A stretch of 64,000 bases of DNA from Flavobacterium gelidicaeli (lineage in GTDB: Bacteria; Bacteroidota; Bacteroidia; Flavobacteriales; Flavobacteriaceae): NCBI RefSeq assembly GCF_013294005.1, contig NZ_JABSNK010000001.1, positions 186,001-250,000 on the forward strand. Direction: 5' to 3'. The notes under the pieces were generated by a model, which was not told where the DNA came from, ran no database searches, and worked only from the letters and a program-made list of their open reading frames with translations. This document shows positions 44,357 through 54,803 of this stretch, in pieces. The translations under genes and the position numbers were made by a program. The number at the start of each line of letters is the position of its first letter. Positions within the stretch are counted from its first letter, which is position 1.

Positions 44357-46774
44357 ATGTCAAAATCCTACTATTACGCCACAATCATTGTTTATTTCTT
44401 TGTATTAAACGCTTTTTCACAAAAAAAAGTATTAACAGCAAATCCTACAGCTGACGGAATTGCTGTAGATGCAAAGTTCAACGATAAAACTTGGGCAAAT
44501 AATAATGATATCGCTACAGACTTTATCATGTTTGAACCTGATAACGGAAAACCTATTAGCACAAATAAAAGAACCGAAGTCAAAGTTTCTTATGACAATG
44601 ATGCCATTTATATCTTGGCATTACTTTATGATGACGAACCCAACAAAATTCAGCGAGAAATTACAAAAAGAGATGTTTTTGGTGTCTCTGATCATTTTTC
44701 AGTGGCTATTAATGGTTTTAATGATGGCCAACAAGACTTTCGCTTTTATGTGAGCGCCGCTGGTGTACAAATGGATTGCATTGCTACCGAAGCCGCAGAA
44801 GATTATACCTGGGACGCAATCTGGGATAGCGAAGTTGCCATAACCAATTTTGGGTGGGTTGTAGAAATGAAAATCCCCTATGCTGCTTTGCGTTTCTCTA
44901 ATGCTCAAAAACAAACCTGGGGAATCAATTTTAAAAGAGAGATAAAAAGAGACGTTCAAACCTATACCTGGAACCACGTTGATACAAAAATTGGCGCGGT
45001 AATCACCCAAGCTGGAATACTTGAAGGCATTGAAAATATAAAAACCCCTACCCGATTATTCTTTATTCCATATACCTCAGCGTATTATCAAGAAGATGAT
45101 TTGGCTTCGGATAGAACATTTAAAGCTGGTCTCGACATTAAATACGGAATCAATGATTCTTTTACCCTTGATGCTATTTTAGTGCCAGATTTTGGTCAAA
45201 CAAAATTTGATAACGCCATTTTATACTTGGATCCTTTTGAACAAAAATTAGAAGAAAATCGTCCTTTTTTTACTGAAGGAACGAACTTATTCAACATAGG
45301 AAACTTATTTTACTCTAGAAGAATAGGCGGATTCCCAACTAGAGAACCAGTACCCGAAGCAAACGAAGAAATAACTAAATATCCTAGTACTGTAAATTTA
45401 TTAAATGCTGTAAAAGTATCTGGAAGAACAGAGAATGGACTAGGAATTGGTTTTTTGAATGCCATTACTGAAAAAACGTATGCTACACTTGAAAGCAGCA
45501 CGATTAACGGCGAAAATGAAGTCATCAAGAAAACACGAAAAGAAGCCATTGAACCTTTGACAAATTACAATGTACTCGTGCTCGACCAGCGTTTCAATGG
45601 AAATTCTTCGGTTTCATTTGTAAATACAAACACCACACGTAATGGAGATTTTAGAGACGCTAATGCTACTGCACTTGTTTTTGATTTAAGTACAAAAGCA
45701 AATACGTATAATCTTTATGGTGATTTTAAATACAGTACAGTAAATGACATTCAAAGTTATAATGGTTTTAAAACAGCTTTAAATTTTGCTAAAACTAGTG
45801 GACAATACCGCTACACCGTTTCTGGAAAATACATTTCAAGTGACTATGACATCAATGATCTTGGTTTGGTTTTCTACACTAATTATCATAATGCTTTCGC
45901 CAATGGTAGCTACAGAATCTTAAATCCAACTAAATATTTCAACACCTTTAAAGTAGAACAAGAGTTCAATTTAGAATTGCAAAACACTACAGGAAAAATG
46001 CAAGAAGTTTGGTATAAAACACTTATCAAAGCACGCTCTAAGAAAAACCACTACATGGAATTTTCGCTTGTCATCAATCCATTTGAAACGTATGACTTTT
46101 ACGAACCTCGCGTTGCTGGAAGGTATTTACAAATTCCAAAACGCTTTTCATCTTACTTTGGTGTAGAGTTCAACCGCAATAATGCTTTTACTTTTGATTT
46201 CACACCAAGTATTGCTGTCTTTGATCAAGACAACAGAATAACTTACGGAATCGCAGTAGGGCCTAAATACCGTTTCAACGACAAATTCTCGCTTTATTTA
46301 GTTATGGATTACTCGAAGAAAAAAAATGATCGCGGATGGGTAGGTTTTGATGATACCGGAATCGTTATTGGACAAAGAGATCGAGAAATTCTTCAAAATG
46401 ACCTAACAGGTAAATACGCCTTGAATAATAAAATGACCATCAATTTAACCGCTCGTTATTATTGGTCGTATTCTGATAATAAAAACTTTTTTAGTTTACA
46501 AGATGACGGTACCGTAATTGACAATCCCACCTTTGATTTAAACAAGAATAGAAATTTTAATTCTTGGAACCTCGATCTTTCTTACTCATGGTGGTTTGCT
46601 CCAGGAAGTGAGCTGTCATTATTGTATAGAAATTATTCTCAAGAAAGTAAAAGCATTGTGGAACGCAACTTAGGTGCTAACCTTAAAAATGTATTCAATA
46701 GCAATCAAACGAATATCCTATCCATTAGTGTGCGCTACTTTATTGATTACAACCGAATCAAAAATAAATTTTAA
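44357..46774 (+). CDS. CBM9-like / DUF5916 outer-membrane protein, copy 1
   Basis: 805 residues: signal peptide (ends AFSQ), a CBM9/DOMON-like beta-sandwich (about 20-225; DGIAVDAKFNDKTWANN, GFNDGQQDFRFYVSAAGVQMD, EMKIPYAALRFS, INFKREIKRD) and a C-terminal DUF5916 region (about 235-805; FDAILVPDFGQTKFDN-like, ENRPFFTEGTNLF, then barrel-like strands ending YFIDYN). Probably an outer-membrane barrel with a periplasmic or surface sugar-binding module. Function is not established; it is sometimes annotated as a hydrolase without evidence. Closely paralogous to the next gene. Confidence 0.8.
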   Translation: MSKSYYYATIIVYFFVLNAFSQKKVLTANPTADGIAVDAKFNDKTWANNNDIATDFIMFEPDNGKPISTNKRTEVKVSYDNDAIYILALLYDDEPNKIQREITKRDVFGVSDHFSVAINGFNDGQQDFRFYVSAAGVQMDCIATEAAEDYTWDAIWDSEVAITNFGWVVEMKIPYAALRFSNAQKQTWGINFKREIKRDVQTYTWNHVDTKIGAVITQAGILEGIENIKTPTRLFFIPYTSAYYQEDDLASDRTFKAGLDIKYGINDSFTLDAILVPDFGQTKFDNAILYLDPFEQKLEENRPFFTEGTNLFNIGNLFYSRRIGGFPTREPVPEANEEITKYPSTVNLLNAVKVSGRTENGLGIGFLNAITEKTYATLESSTINGENEVIKKTRKEAIEPLTNYNVLVLDQRFNGNSSVSFVNTNTTRNGDFRDANATALVFDLSTKANTYNLYGDFKYSTVNDIQSYNGFKTALNFAKTSGQYRYTVSGKYISSDYDINDLGLVFYTNYHNAFANGSYRILNPTKYFNTFKVEQEFNLELQNTTGKMQEVWYKTLIKARSKKNHYMEFSLVINPFETYDFYEPRVAGRYLQIPKRFSSYFGVEFNRNNAFTFDFTPSIAVFDQDNRITYGIAVGPKYRFNDKFSLYLVMDYSKKKNDRGWVGFDDTGIVIGQRDREILQNDLTGKYALNNKMTINLTARYYWSYSDNKNFFSLQDDGTVIDNPTFDLNKNRNFNSWNLDLSYSWWFAPGSELSLLYRNYSQESKSIVERNLGANLKNVFNSNQTNILSISVRYFIDYNRIKNKF

Positions 46775-46901
46775 TTAATTTAAGAAAACTGTAACAGAAC
46801 AGCCATAAATGAGTCTATTGATGTAAACATAACAGCTAAATTACCAATAATGGTTTTTAAATGTTTTTTTTTTACAAATTATTATAAAATCAATCGGGTT
46901 T

Positions 46902-49322
46902 ATGAAGCAGTTTTTTTCCATTCTATTTTTATTTATTTTTTGCTTTGGCTACAGCCAAAAGAAAACATTACAAACTAAAAAATTAACTAGTGAGAACATC
47001 ACTATTGATGGAAAGTTTGACGAAGAAATATGGAAAACTACTCCAGAAGCTACCGACTTTATTATGTTTCAGCCCGACAACGGAAAAGTCATTCCTGAGA
47101 ACAAAAAAACTATAATTAAAGTACTATACGACAACGATGCAATCTACATCGCTGCAAAAATGTTTGATAACGAACCGGATAAAATTCTTAGAGAAATATC
47201 TCAAAGAGATGATTTTGGGACTTCAGATTTATTTGGTGCTTTTATAAATGGTTTTAATGACGGCCAGCAAGACTTTCAATTTTATGTAAATGCTGCTGAT
47301 GGTCAAGCCGATTGTATCACCACAGATGCTAATGGCGAGGATTATTCATGGGATGCTGTCTGGAAAAGTAAAGCTTTAATAACTGATTTTGGGTGGACAG
47401 TTGAAATGCGAATTCCCTATGCTGCAATACGTTTCTCAGGTGAAAACAAACAAACTTGGGGACTTAATTTTTTTAGAGAAATACGACGTGACCGTCAAAA
47501 ATTTACTTGGAATTTTATAGATTCTAAAATAGGAACTTTTACACAACAAGCCGGAATTCTAGAAGGAATTGAAAACATAAAACCCCCTACTCGGTTGTTC
47601 TTAATGCCTTATTCCTCTTTTTACATCAATGCAAATTCACAACAAAAAACAATAGGTACATTAAAAGGCGGACTCGATATAAAGTACGGTATTAATGATG
47701 CTTTTACACTTGATGCGATCTTAATTCCTGATTTTGGACAAACAAAATACGACGACCAAATCTTAAATCTAGGACCGTTTGAACAGCAGTTTAACGAGAA
47801 CCGATCCTTCTTTACTGAAGGAACCGATCTTTTTAGCAAAGGGAACCTTTTATATTCAAGAAGAATTGGCGGCAAGCCCATCAATAGACCTCAAATTACT
47901 AACGACGAAACAATTACTGACAACCCCGCAAACGTTAACCTTATCAATGCGTTAAAAATTTCAGGAAGAACAAAAGGTGGATTGGGTATTGGAATTTTAA
48001 ATGCCGTTACCGAGAAAACCTATGCAACAATAGAAAACAAAATAACTAACGAAACTAGAAAGCAAGAACTACAACCACTATCTAACTACAATGTTTTAGT
48101 ATTAGACCAGCGCTTTCGCAAAAACTCTTCCGTATCATTCATCAATACTAATGTAAGTAGAAACGGTAGTTTTCGCGATGCAAACGTTTCGGCTTTAGCA
48201 TGGGATTTAAACACCAAAAAGAACACTTACAACCTTTCAGGAGATTTTAAATATAGTTACATTAACTATCTAGAAGACAAACACGGTATAGCCACTACAT
48301 TTAATTTTGCTGAAACTAGTGGAAATTACAGGTACAGTTTTGGAGGCGATTTAGTAACTAAAGAATATGATAATAATGACCTAGGTATTAATTTTGAAAC
48401 GAATTATTATAGCATTTATGGAAATGCAAATTACCGTATTTTAAACCCAACAAAATATTTTAACTCTTTTAAACTTTCTACTAATTTATACACCCAGTTC
48501 CATAAAGAAACAGGCAAATTACAATCAAATAGCATTAATATAAATGTAAACTTAGACACTAAAAAAAATCATTACGTAGGCTTTGGCGTAAACTTGAACC
48601 CACAAGAAACTTATGATTTTTATGAGGCTAGAACAGCTGAAGATTATCTTATTTTTCCAAAAAACTACAACGCTTGGGTTTACATATCCACGAATTACAA
48701 CTATAGATTTGCACTTGATTTTAATCCATCATACGCTATTTTTAATGAGACAAAAAGACGCACTTATGAGTTTTCATTAGGTCCTAGATACCGTTTTAAT
48801 GATAAGTTCTCTATGAACTACAACTTTGAATTTCAACGTCGTAACAACAATAAAGGATATATTGATAGTATTGACGATGATTTGAACAGCGCAACTCCTG
48901 ATGCTATTATTTTTGCTAATAGAAACGTGGTTACTTATGGAAATACGCTTTCGGGCAAATACTCCATCAGTAGTAAAATGAACTTTAATTTAGCCGTACG
49001 CCAATACTGGTCCTTTGCTGAGAATAAAAACTACCTTTCACTACAGAAAAATGGCCGTCTAACTGATTATATAAATTACACAGACAATAAAGATTCTAGT
49101 TTCTACTCTTGGAACTTTGATTTATCCTATTCATGGTGGTTTGCTCCTGGCAGTCAAGTTTCTGTGTTATATAGAAATAATGCGGCTAATTTTGAAAGAA
49201 ATATCAATAAAGACTTTGACAAAAATGTTACTTCATTATTAAATAATGATGCCCTTAGTCATGCCTTTTCTATAAGTGTAAAATACTTTATTGACTATAA
49301 TAGCTTGAAAAGTAAATCGTAA
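46902..49322 (+). CDS. CBM9-like / DUF5916 outer-membrane protein, copy 2
   Basis: 806 residues, the same architecture and nearly the same length as copy 1, from signal peptide (ends GYSQ) to the closing SVKYFIDYNSLK. Shared landmarks include TDFIMFQPDNGK, GFNDGQQDFQFYVNAA, EMRIPYAAIRFS, ENRSFFTEGTDLF and WNFDLSYSWWFAPGSQVSVLYRN. The 127-bp gap before it has no clear promoter element, so it may be read through from copy 1. Function unknown. Confidence 0.8.
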   Translation: MKQFFSILFLFIFCFGYSQKKTLQTKKLTSENITIDGKFDEEIWKTTPEATDFIMFQPDNGKVIPENKKTIIKVLYDNDAIYIAAKMFDNEPDKILREISQRDDFGTSDLFGAFINGFNDGQQDFQFYVNAADGQADCITTDANGEDYSWDAVWKSKALITDFGWTVEMRIPYAAIRFSGENKQTWGLNFFREIRRDRQKFTWNFIDSKIGTFTQQAGILEGIENIKPPTRLFLMPYSSFYINANSQQKTIGTLKGGLDIKYGINDAFTLDAILIPDFGQTKYDDQILNLGPFEQQFNENRSFFTEGTDLFSKGNLLYSRRIGGKPINRPQITNDETITDNPANVNLINALKISGRTKGGLGIGILNAVTEKTYATIENKITNETRKQELQPLSNYNVLVLDQRFRKNSSVSFINTNVSRNGSFRDANVSALAWDLNTKKNTYNLSGDFKYSYINYLEDKHGIATTFNFAETSGNYRYSFGGDLVTKEYDNNDLGINFETNYYSIYGNANYRILNPTKYFNSFKLSTNLYTQFHKETGKLQSNSININVNLDTKKNHYVGFGVNLNPQETYDFYEARTAEDYLIFPKNYNAWVYISTNYNYRFALDFNPSYAIFNETKRRTYEFSLGPRYRFNDKFSMNYNFEFQRRNNNKGYIDSIDDDLNSATPDAIIFANRNVVTYGNTLSGKYSISSKMNFNLAVRQYWSFAENKNYLSLQKNGRLTDYINYTDNKDSSFYSWNFDLSYSWWFAPGSQVSVLYRNNAANFERNINKDFDKNVTSLLNNDALSHAFSISVKYFIDYNSLKSKS

Positions 49323-49438
49323 CCTGCATTAATTTTAAAAAAAGGACGCTTCTGTAAATAAATCGTTAGAATTTTAAACGGTTCACTTCTTAATACGTAA
49401 TTGTCATTTTGAAGCTTACATAAGATTTTGAAAACCGT

Positions 49439-49446
49439 TATCTTTG
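49439..49446 (+). promoter_or_regulatory. -7 element for gpmI
   Basis: TATCTTTG matches TAnnTTTG and ends 17 bp before the ATG at 49464. Confidence 0.5.
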
Positions 49447-49463
49447 TTTAAAACAATATCGAT

Positions 49464-50981
49464 ATGAACAAGAAAGTGATACTAATGATCTTGGACGGTT
49501 GGGGGAAATCTCCTGACCCAAAAGTTTCTGCTATAGACAATGCCTCCATACCTTTTATAAATAGCTTATATAAAAATTATCCCAGCGCTCAACTTAGAAC
49601 GGACGGTTTACACGTAGGACTTCCTGAAGGACAAATGGGAAACAGCGAAGTAGGACACATGAACCTAGGTGCTGGAAGAATTGTTTATCAGGATTTAGCT
49701 AAAATTAATTTGGCTGTAGCCAATAATACATTAGCAAAAGAGCAAGTTCTTAAAGACGCTTTCCAATTTGCTAAAGACAATAATAAAAAAGTACATTTTT
49801 TAGGATTAGTTTCTGACGGCGGAGTACATTCACACACTTCTCATTTACGAGGGTTGATTGATGCTACACAAGATTACGGATTAGAAAAAGTTTTCATACA
49901 CGCATTCACTGATGGTCGTGATGTAGATCCTAAGTCAGGTAAAAAATACATTTTAGATTTAGAAAACTATATTGCAGGTACTTCAGTAAAACTAGCCACT
50001 GTTATAGGTCGTTACTATGCAATGGATAGAGACAAACGCTGGGAAAGAGTAAAACTAGCTTATGATTTAATGGTAAACGGCCAAGGAACTCACTCAAAAA
50101 ATGCCATTGTAAGCATTGAGCAAAATTACCAAAACGAAGTCACTGATGAGTTTATTCATCCTATCGTAATGGTTGATGATGAAGACAAGCCAGTAGCTAC
50201 AATTGAAGATGGCGATGTAGTTATTTTCTTCAATTTTAGAACTGACCGCGGTAGAGAACTTACTGAAGCCTTATCACAAACAGACTTTCATGAGCAAAAC
50301 ATGCACAAACTGAACTTGTATTATGTGACGTTGACTAACTATGACGAAACCTACAAGAATGTAAAAGTGGTATATAACAAAGATAATATTACTGAAACGC
50401 TAGGTGAAGTTTTAGAGAAAAACAATAAAACGCAAATCAGAATTGCTGAAACAGAGAAATACCCTCACGTTACTTTCTTCTTTTCTGGAGGAAGAGAAAT
50501 TCCGTTTAGAGGAGAGCACAGAATTTTAAGAAACTCACCCAAAGTGGCCACTTATGATTTGCAGCCCGAAATGAGCGCCTTTGAACTTACAGATGCCCTA
50601 ATCCCCGAATTAGAAAAAGAAAACGTGGACTTTGTATGCCTGAACTTTGCTAATGGAGATATGGTAGGCCATACCGGAATGATGGATGCCGCTATAAAAG
50701 CTTGCGAAGCAGTAGACAAATGTGTAGAAAGAGTAATTACCACTGCACTAGCACATAATTATACTACAATTGTTATTGCCGATCATGGTAATTGCGAAAC
50801 AATGATTAATCCTGATGGTAGTCCTAATACGGCACACACGACTAATCCAGTTCCGTTTATATTAATAGACAAGGACATTAAAGAAATTCACGATGGAGTA
50901 CTTGGAGACATTGCACCTACAATTCTAGAATTAATGGGTGTCGAAAAACCAGCCGTTATGACACAGCATTCATTGTTATAA
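49464..50981 (+). CDS. gpmI: 2,3-bisphosphoglycerate-independent phosphoglycerate mutase
   Basis: Interconverts 3- and 2-phosphoglycerate in glycolysis using two manganese ions. The 505-residue enzyme shows LDGWG at the N-terminus (Asp11 metal ligand), the phosphoserine nucleophile Ser61 in MGNSEVGH, FTDGRDVDP, the RYYAMDRDKRW segment, NFANGDMVGHTG and the metal-binding ADHGNCE. Length is typical. It has its own promoter element and is followed by a strong terminator, so it appears monocistronic. Confidence 0.96.
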   Translation: MNKKVILMILDGWGKSPDPKVSAIDNASIPFINSLYKNYPSAQLRTDGLHVGLPEGQMGNSEVGHMNLGAGRIVYQDLAKINLAVANNTLAKEQVLKDAFQFAKDNNKKVHFLGLVSDGGVHSHTSHLRGLIDATQDYGLEKVFIHAFTDGRDVDPKSGKKYILDLENYIAGTSVKLATVIGRYYAMDRDKRWERVKLAYDLMVNGQGTHSKNAIVSIEQNYQNEVTDEFIHPIVMVDDEDKPVATIEDGDVVIFFNFRTDRGRELTEALSQTDFHEQNMHKLNLYYVTLTNYDETYKNVKVVYNKDNITETLGEVLEKNNKTQIRIAETEKYPHVTFFFSGGREIPFRGEHRILRNSPKVATYDLQPEMSAFELTDALIPELEKENVDFVCLNFANGDMVGHTGMMDAAIKACEAVDKCVERVITTALAHNYTTIVIADHGNCETMINPDGSPNTAHTTNPVPFILIDKDIKEIHDGVLGDIAPTILELMGVEKPAVMTQHSLL

Positions 50982-51003
50982 TCCGTTTAAACAATACATT
51001 TTT

Positions 51004-51032
51004 AAAAGGCTATTCTACTCGAATAGCCTTTT
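51004..51032 (+). terminator. Terminator after gpmI
   Basis: Arms AAAAGGCTATTC (51004-51015) and GAATAGCCTTTT (51021-51032), loop TACTC, followed by more T. Confidence 0.9.
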
Positions 51033-51079
51033 TTTTTGAATAAAAACAATAATAATTTCGTTTTTGATAGTATTACTAT

Positions 51080-51087
51080 TATATTTG
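51080..51087 (+). promoter_or_regulatory. -7 element for the tetR-led export operon
   Basis: TATATTTG matches the consensus and ends 18 bp before the tetR ATG at 51106. Confidence 0.5.
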
Positions 51088-51105
51088 CATTAAATAATAT
51101 TAATT

Positions 51106-51783
51106 ATGAAAGATTTAATTGCAAATATTAAAATTCAAGTCAACGAAAAAATTTACGTTAAAGATCCTGAAACCTCAGCACTTGGAAAGAAAATTATCCA
51201 AGAGAGTATTCTTTTAATTGATGCAATAGGATTTGATCACTTTACTTTTAAAAAATTAGGTGAAAAAATCGGATCAAATGAGAGTTCAATTTATCGCTAT
51301 TTTGAAAACAAACATAAGCTAATGTTGTATCTTTCCTCTTGGTATTGGAGCTGGATGGAATACAAACTTTTCTTCGCTACCAATAATATTGAGAACACTT
51401 TTGAAAAATTAAAAAAAGCAATTACAATTGTTACTGAAAAGATAGAAGATGATGCCGCTACAGAACACATTAATCAATCCATTTTAAATAAAATAATCAT
51501 TACAGAGTTTACTAAAACATTGCAAACAAAAGAAGTAGACGAAGAAAATAAACAAGGTTATTTCTTAATTTACAAAAGAGTAATTAATCGAATCGTAACC
51601 TTAATCAATGAAGTAAATCCTGACTATCCTTTTGCTAAAAGCATGGCCTCAAACATAATAGAAGGAGCGCTTCATCAACATTTTCTAAAAGACCATTTAA
51701 AAACCATTACTAATTGTAACGAGGAAACAAGCCCTACAGATTTTTACATCAATCTTATTACTATAGTTCTAAAAAATAAATAA
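51106..51783 (+). CDS. TetR/AcrR-family transcriptional regulator
   Basis: 225 residues. The N-terminal helix-turn-helix (about 27-75) has AIGFDHFTFKKLGEKIGSNESSIYRYFENKHKLM, typical of TetR; the rest is the ligand/dimer domain, rich in helix. It is the first gene of an export operon (ABC protein 2 bp later, then HlyD and TolC proteins) and probably represses it. No operator palindrome stands out near the promoter. Confidence 0.87.
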   Translation: MKDLIANIKIQVNEKIYVKDPETSALGKKIIQESILLIDAIGFDHFTFKKLGEKIGSNESSIYRYFENKHKLMLYLSSWYWSWMEYKLFFATNNIENTFEKLKKAITIVTEKIEDDAATEHINQSILNKIIITEFTKTLQTKEVDEENKQGYFLIYKRVINRIVTLINEVNPDYPFAKSMASNIIEGALHQHFLKDHLKTITNCNEETSPTDFYINLITIVLKNK

Positions 51784-51785
51784 GC

Positions 51786-53450
51786 ATGACTCCATTAAAA
51801 AGATTTTACAATTTATTAGCACTAGACAAAAAAGACATTTACCAACTGTTTTTTTACGCCATATTTGCAGGTTTAGTAAGTTTATCATTGCCCCTAGGTA
51901 TTCAAGCCATTATTAATTTCATACAATCAGGACGTGTAAGTGTTTCTTGGATTGTTTTGATATTCTTAGTAGTTGTTGGTGTGGGATTAGTGGGGATTTT
52001 ATCATTAATGCAACTTCGAATTACAGAGAATTTACAGCAAAAAATATTTGTACGTTCTTCATTTGAATTTGCTGTGCGACTTCCAAAAATTAAATTCGAA
52101 GAACTATACAATACTTATCCTCCAGAATTAGCCAATCGCTTTTTTGATACGATGACCATTCAAAAAGGAACCTCAAAATTATTAATTGATTTTTCTGCGG
52201 CCTTACTACAAATAATTTTTGGAGTCATACTATTATCGTTGTACCATCCCTATTTTATTTTATTTGGAATCATGTTGATTATTTTACTGTATTTCATCTT
52301 TAAACTATCCTATATTCCCGGTTTAGAAACGAGTTTAAAAGAATCGAAAAATAAATATAAAGTTGCACAATGGTTGCAAGAAATGGCTCGTAATAATTAT
52401 AGCTTTAGAAACCAACTCAACTTTGACTACGGACTGCAAAAAAACGACAAGTTAGTAAGCGAATACCTTAACTATAGAGAAAAACATTTCAATATCATTA
52501 GAAGACAATTCTCTCAGTTAATCATTTTTAAAATAATTATTACCGCAAGCTTACTTTCAATTGGAGGGTTCTTAGTGGTTTCTCAACAAATGAATATTGG
52601 ACAGTTTGTTGCTGCCGAAATCATCATTTTATTAGTGATTAATTCAGTTGAAAAAATTATCCTTGGACTAGAAACTTTTTATGATGTATTGACCTCTGTA
52701 GAAAAAATTGGCCAAGTAACCGATTTGTATTTAGAAGAAGAGTATGATAATGAAAGTATGAATTATTGCTATGCCGACATCTCTTTAGAAACAGAAAATT
52801 TGCAATTTAAATTCCCTGATTCTAAAAACGCTTCTCTAAAAGCAATCTCATTAAAGGTAGAACAAGGAGAACGCATAATTATTGATGGCGAAAATGGTTC
52901 CGGAAAGACAACTTTAATCCGTGTGTTATCTGGCTTACTAAAACCTACAGCAGGAAGTTTTTATATTAATGATGACACTTTTAAAAAAATTGACTTAAAA
53001 CAGTACCGCTCGCAAATAGGAAGCGTTATTTATGGCGAATCTCCTTTTGAAGGAACTTATCTTGAAAACATTACTTTCAACGACCCTAATATTAGTCAAG
53101 AAGATTTAAAATGGGCAATTGAAGGCGTACAATTAAGCAGCTTTATTAAGTCGCTACCTAATAGTTTAGACACCGCAATTTACCCTGAAGGAAGGCAACT
53201 ATCTTCATCAAATGCACAAAAAATATTATTAGCACGAAGTATCATACACAAACCTAAAATCCTTTTCTATGAAGATCCTACTGACAAAATGGACGATCAA
53301 ATAGCCAATTCAATTATTGATTTTATTACCGCCAAAGAGCACAAATGGACCATTATCGTTTCGTCTAAGAATCCGTATTGGAAAACCAAATGCAACAGAG
53401 TAATTATCATGGAAAAAGGACGTATTCAACAAGACACAAAAAAGCTATAG
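51786..53450 (+). CDS. ABC exporter-like membrane protein with degenerate ATPase domain
   Basis: 554 residues: an ABC exporter membrane domain (about 15-300, several hydrophobic helices) without an N-terminal peptidase domain, and a nucleotide-binding domain (about 332-554). Walker A is intact (GENGSGKTT, 368-376), but the Q-loop glutamine is absent (SVIYGESPF), the signature LSGGQ reads LSSSN (472-476), Walker B/catalytic DE reads ED (496-497), and the H-loop histidine is missing (VSSKNP, 525-530). Next to HlyD and TolC genes it looks like a type I secretion unit, but ATP hydrolysis as in canonical exporters is doubtful. Confidence 0.8.
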   Translation: MTPLKRFYNLLALDKKDIYQLFFYAIFAGLVSLSLPLGIQAIINFIQSGRVSVSWIVLIFLVVVGVGLVGILSLMQLRITENLQQKIFVRSSFEFAVRLPKIKFEELYNTYPPELANRFFDTMTIQKGTSKLLIDFSAALLQIIFGVILLSLYHPYFILFGIMLIILLYFIFKLSYIPGLETSLKESKNKYKVAQWLQEMARNNYSFRNQLNFDYGLQKNDKLVSEYLNYREKHFNIIRRQFSQLIIFKIIITASLLSIGGFLVVSQQMNIGQFVAAEIIILLVINSVEKIILGLETFYDVLTSVEKIGQVTDLYLEEEYDNESMNYCYADISLETENLQFKFPDSKNASLKAISLKVEQGERIIIDGENGSGKTTLIRVLSGLLKPTAGSFYINDDTFKKIDLKQYRSQIGSVIYGESPFEGTYLENITFNDPNISQEDLKWAIEGVQLSSFIKSLPNSLDTAIYPEGRQLSSSNAQKILLARSIIHKPKILFYEDPTDKMDDQIANSIIDFITAKEHKWTIIVSSKNPYWKTKCNRVIIMEKGRIQQDTKKL

Positions 53451-53453
53451 ATC

Positions 53454-54803
53454 ATGCTAAATATATCTGACAATAACAAAACAAAGCTTCCTAGTTTAGG
53501 AAAATTTGAAACGATTAGAAACCTAAATATAAAATCAAATTCGAAAACGCTCAATAAAATCATTGTTTCGGTTTGTATTTTTGGAGTACTCATCTTATTT
53601 CTTCCTTGGACACAAAACATCTCGGGTTCAGGATCTGTGACTACTTTAAAACCCAATCAAAGACCACAGTCAATACAAAGTGTTATATCTGGTCGAATAG
53701 AAAACTGGTATGTACAAGAAGGTGATTTTGTAAATAAAGGCGATACCATCCTTTTTATATCCGAAATAAAGGAGGATTACATGGACCCAAATTTGGTTGC
53801 CAACACTAAGAAACAAGTTAATGCTAAAAAAATGTCCTTAGAATCTTATGGTTCGAAAGTGACTACTTTATCCAGCCAAATTCAATCCATACAAGCCGAA
53901 AAAGGGTTGAAATTTGAGCAAGCACAAAATAAAATCAAGCAATCACTTTTAAAAATAAAAAGTGACAGTATGGATCTAGTTGCTGTAAAAACCCAACTTA
54001 AAATTGCCAATACCCAGTTTGATCGTGCGGTACAATTAAATAGTGAAGGTTTAAAACCATTGACTGACGTAGAGGAAAAAAGACTAAAACTACAAGAAGT
54101 AGAAGCCAAAATAATTACTCAAGAAAATAAATTTCTAACAAGTAAAAACGAATACATCAATGCAAAAGTAGAGGCTAATCGAATTAATGCCGAATATGCC
54201 GAGAAAACCTCCAAAGCACAAAGCGACCAATACACCGCATTAAGTAATCAATTTGATACCGAAGCACAAGTAAACAAATTAGAGAATCAATATGCAAATT
54301 ATAGCATACGCAACGGAATGTACTACATCAAAGCTCCTCAAAGTGGTTATGTTAACCGAGTGCTACAAGCTGGAATAGGACAAACTGTAAAAGAAGGAAC
54401 ACCTATTGTGAGTATTATGCCAGCGCAATATGACGTTGCTGTGGAGACTTATGTCGATCCAATTGATTTGCCATTAATTAATAAAGGAGAAAAAGTGCGC
54501 GTTTGGTTTGATGGATGGCCTACAATTGTTTTCTCAGGATGGCCTGATGTTTCTTATGGAACTTTTGGAGGTAAGGTGGTTGCTATCGAAAATTTCATCA
54601 GTGATAACGGAAAATACCGAATCCTAATTGCGCCAGACAAAGACGAAGCTGCTTGGCCTAAAAAAATAAGCATTGGCTCTGGTGCCGAAACTATTGCTCT
54701 ACTAGACACCGTTCCTATTTGGTTTGAAGTTTGGCGAATTTTAAACGGGTTTCCACCAAATTATTATAAAACAGACGTAAAACCAGCTAAAGAGAAAAAA
54801 TAA
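53454..54803 (+). CDS. HlyD-family periplasmic adaptor (membrane fusion protein)
   Basis: 449 residues with one N-terminal membrane helix (about 36-52), a split biotinyl-lipoyl domain (GRIENWYVQEGDFVNKGDTIL at about 78-98 and the counterpart YIKAPQSGYVNRVL near 286), a long coiled-coil hairpin between (about 110-275) and a C-terminal beta-barrel. It should bridge the inner-membrane ABC protein (3 bp upstream) and the TolC-family channel, whose gene overlaps its stop by one base. Confidence 0.9.
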   Translation: MLNISDNNKTKLPSLGKFETIRNLNIKSNSKTLNKIIVSVCIFGVLILFLPWTQNISGSGSVTTLKPNQRPQSIQSVISGRIENWYVQEGDFVNKGDTILFISEIKEDYMDPNLVANTKKQVNAKKMSLESYGSKVTTLSSQIQSIQAEKGLKFEQAQNKIKQSLLKIKSDSMDLVAVKTQLKIANTQFDRAVQLNSEGLKPLTDVEEKRLKLQEVEAKIITQENKFLTSKNEYINAKVEANRINAEYAEKTSKAQSDQYTALSNQFDTEAQVNKLENQYANYSIRNGMYYIKAPQSGYVNRVLQAGIGQTVKEGTPIVSIMPAQYDVAVETYVDPIDLPLINKGEKVRVWFDGWPTIVFSGWPDVSYGTFGGKVVAIENFISDNGKYRILIAPDKDEAAWPKKISIGSGAETIALLDTVPIWFEVWRILNGFPPNYYKTDVKPAKEKK

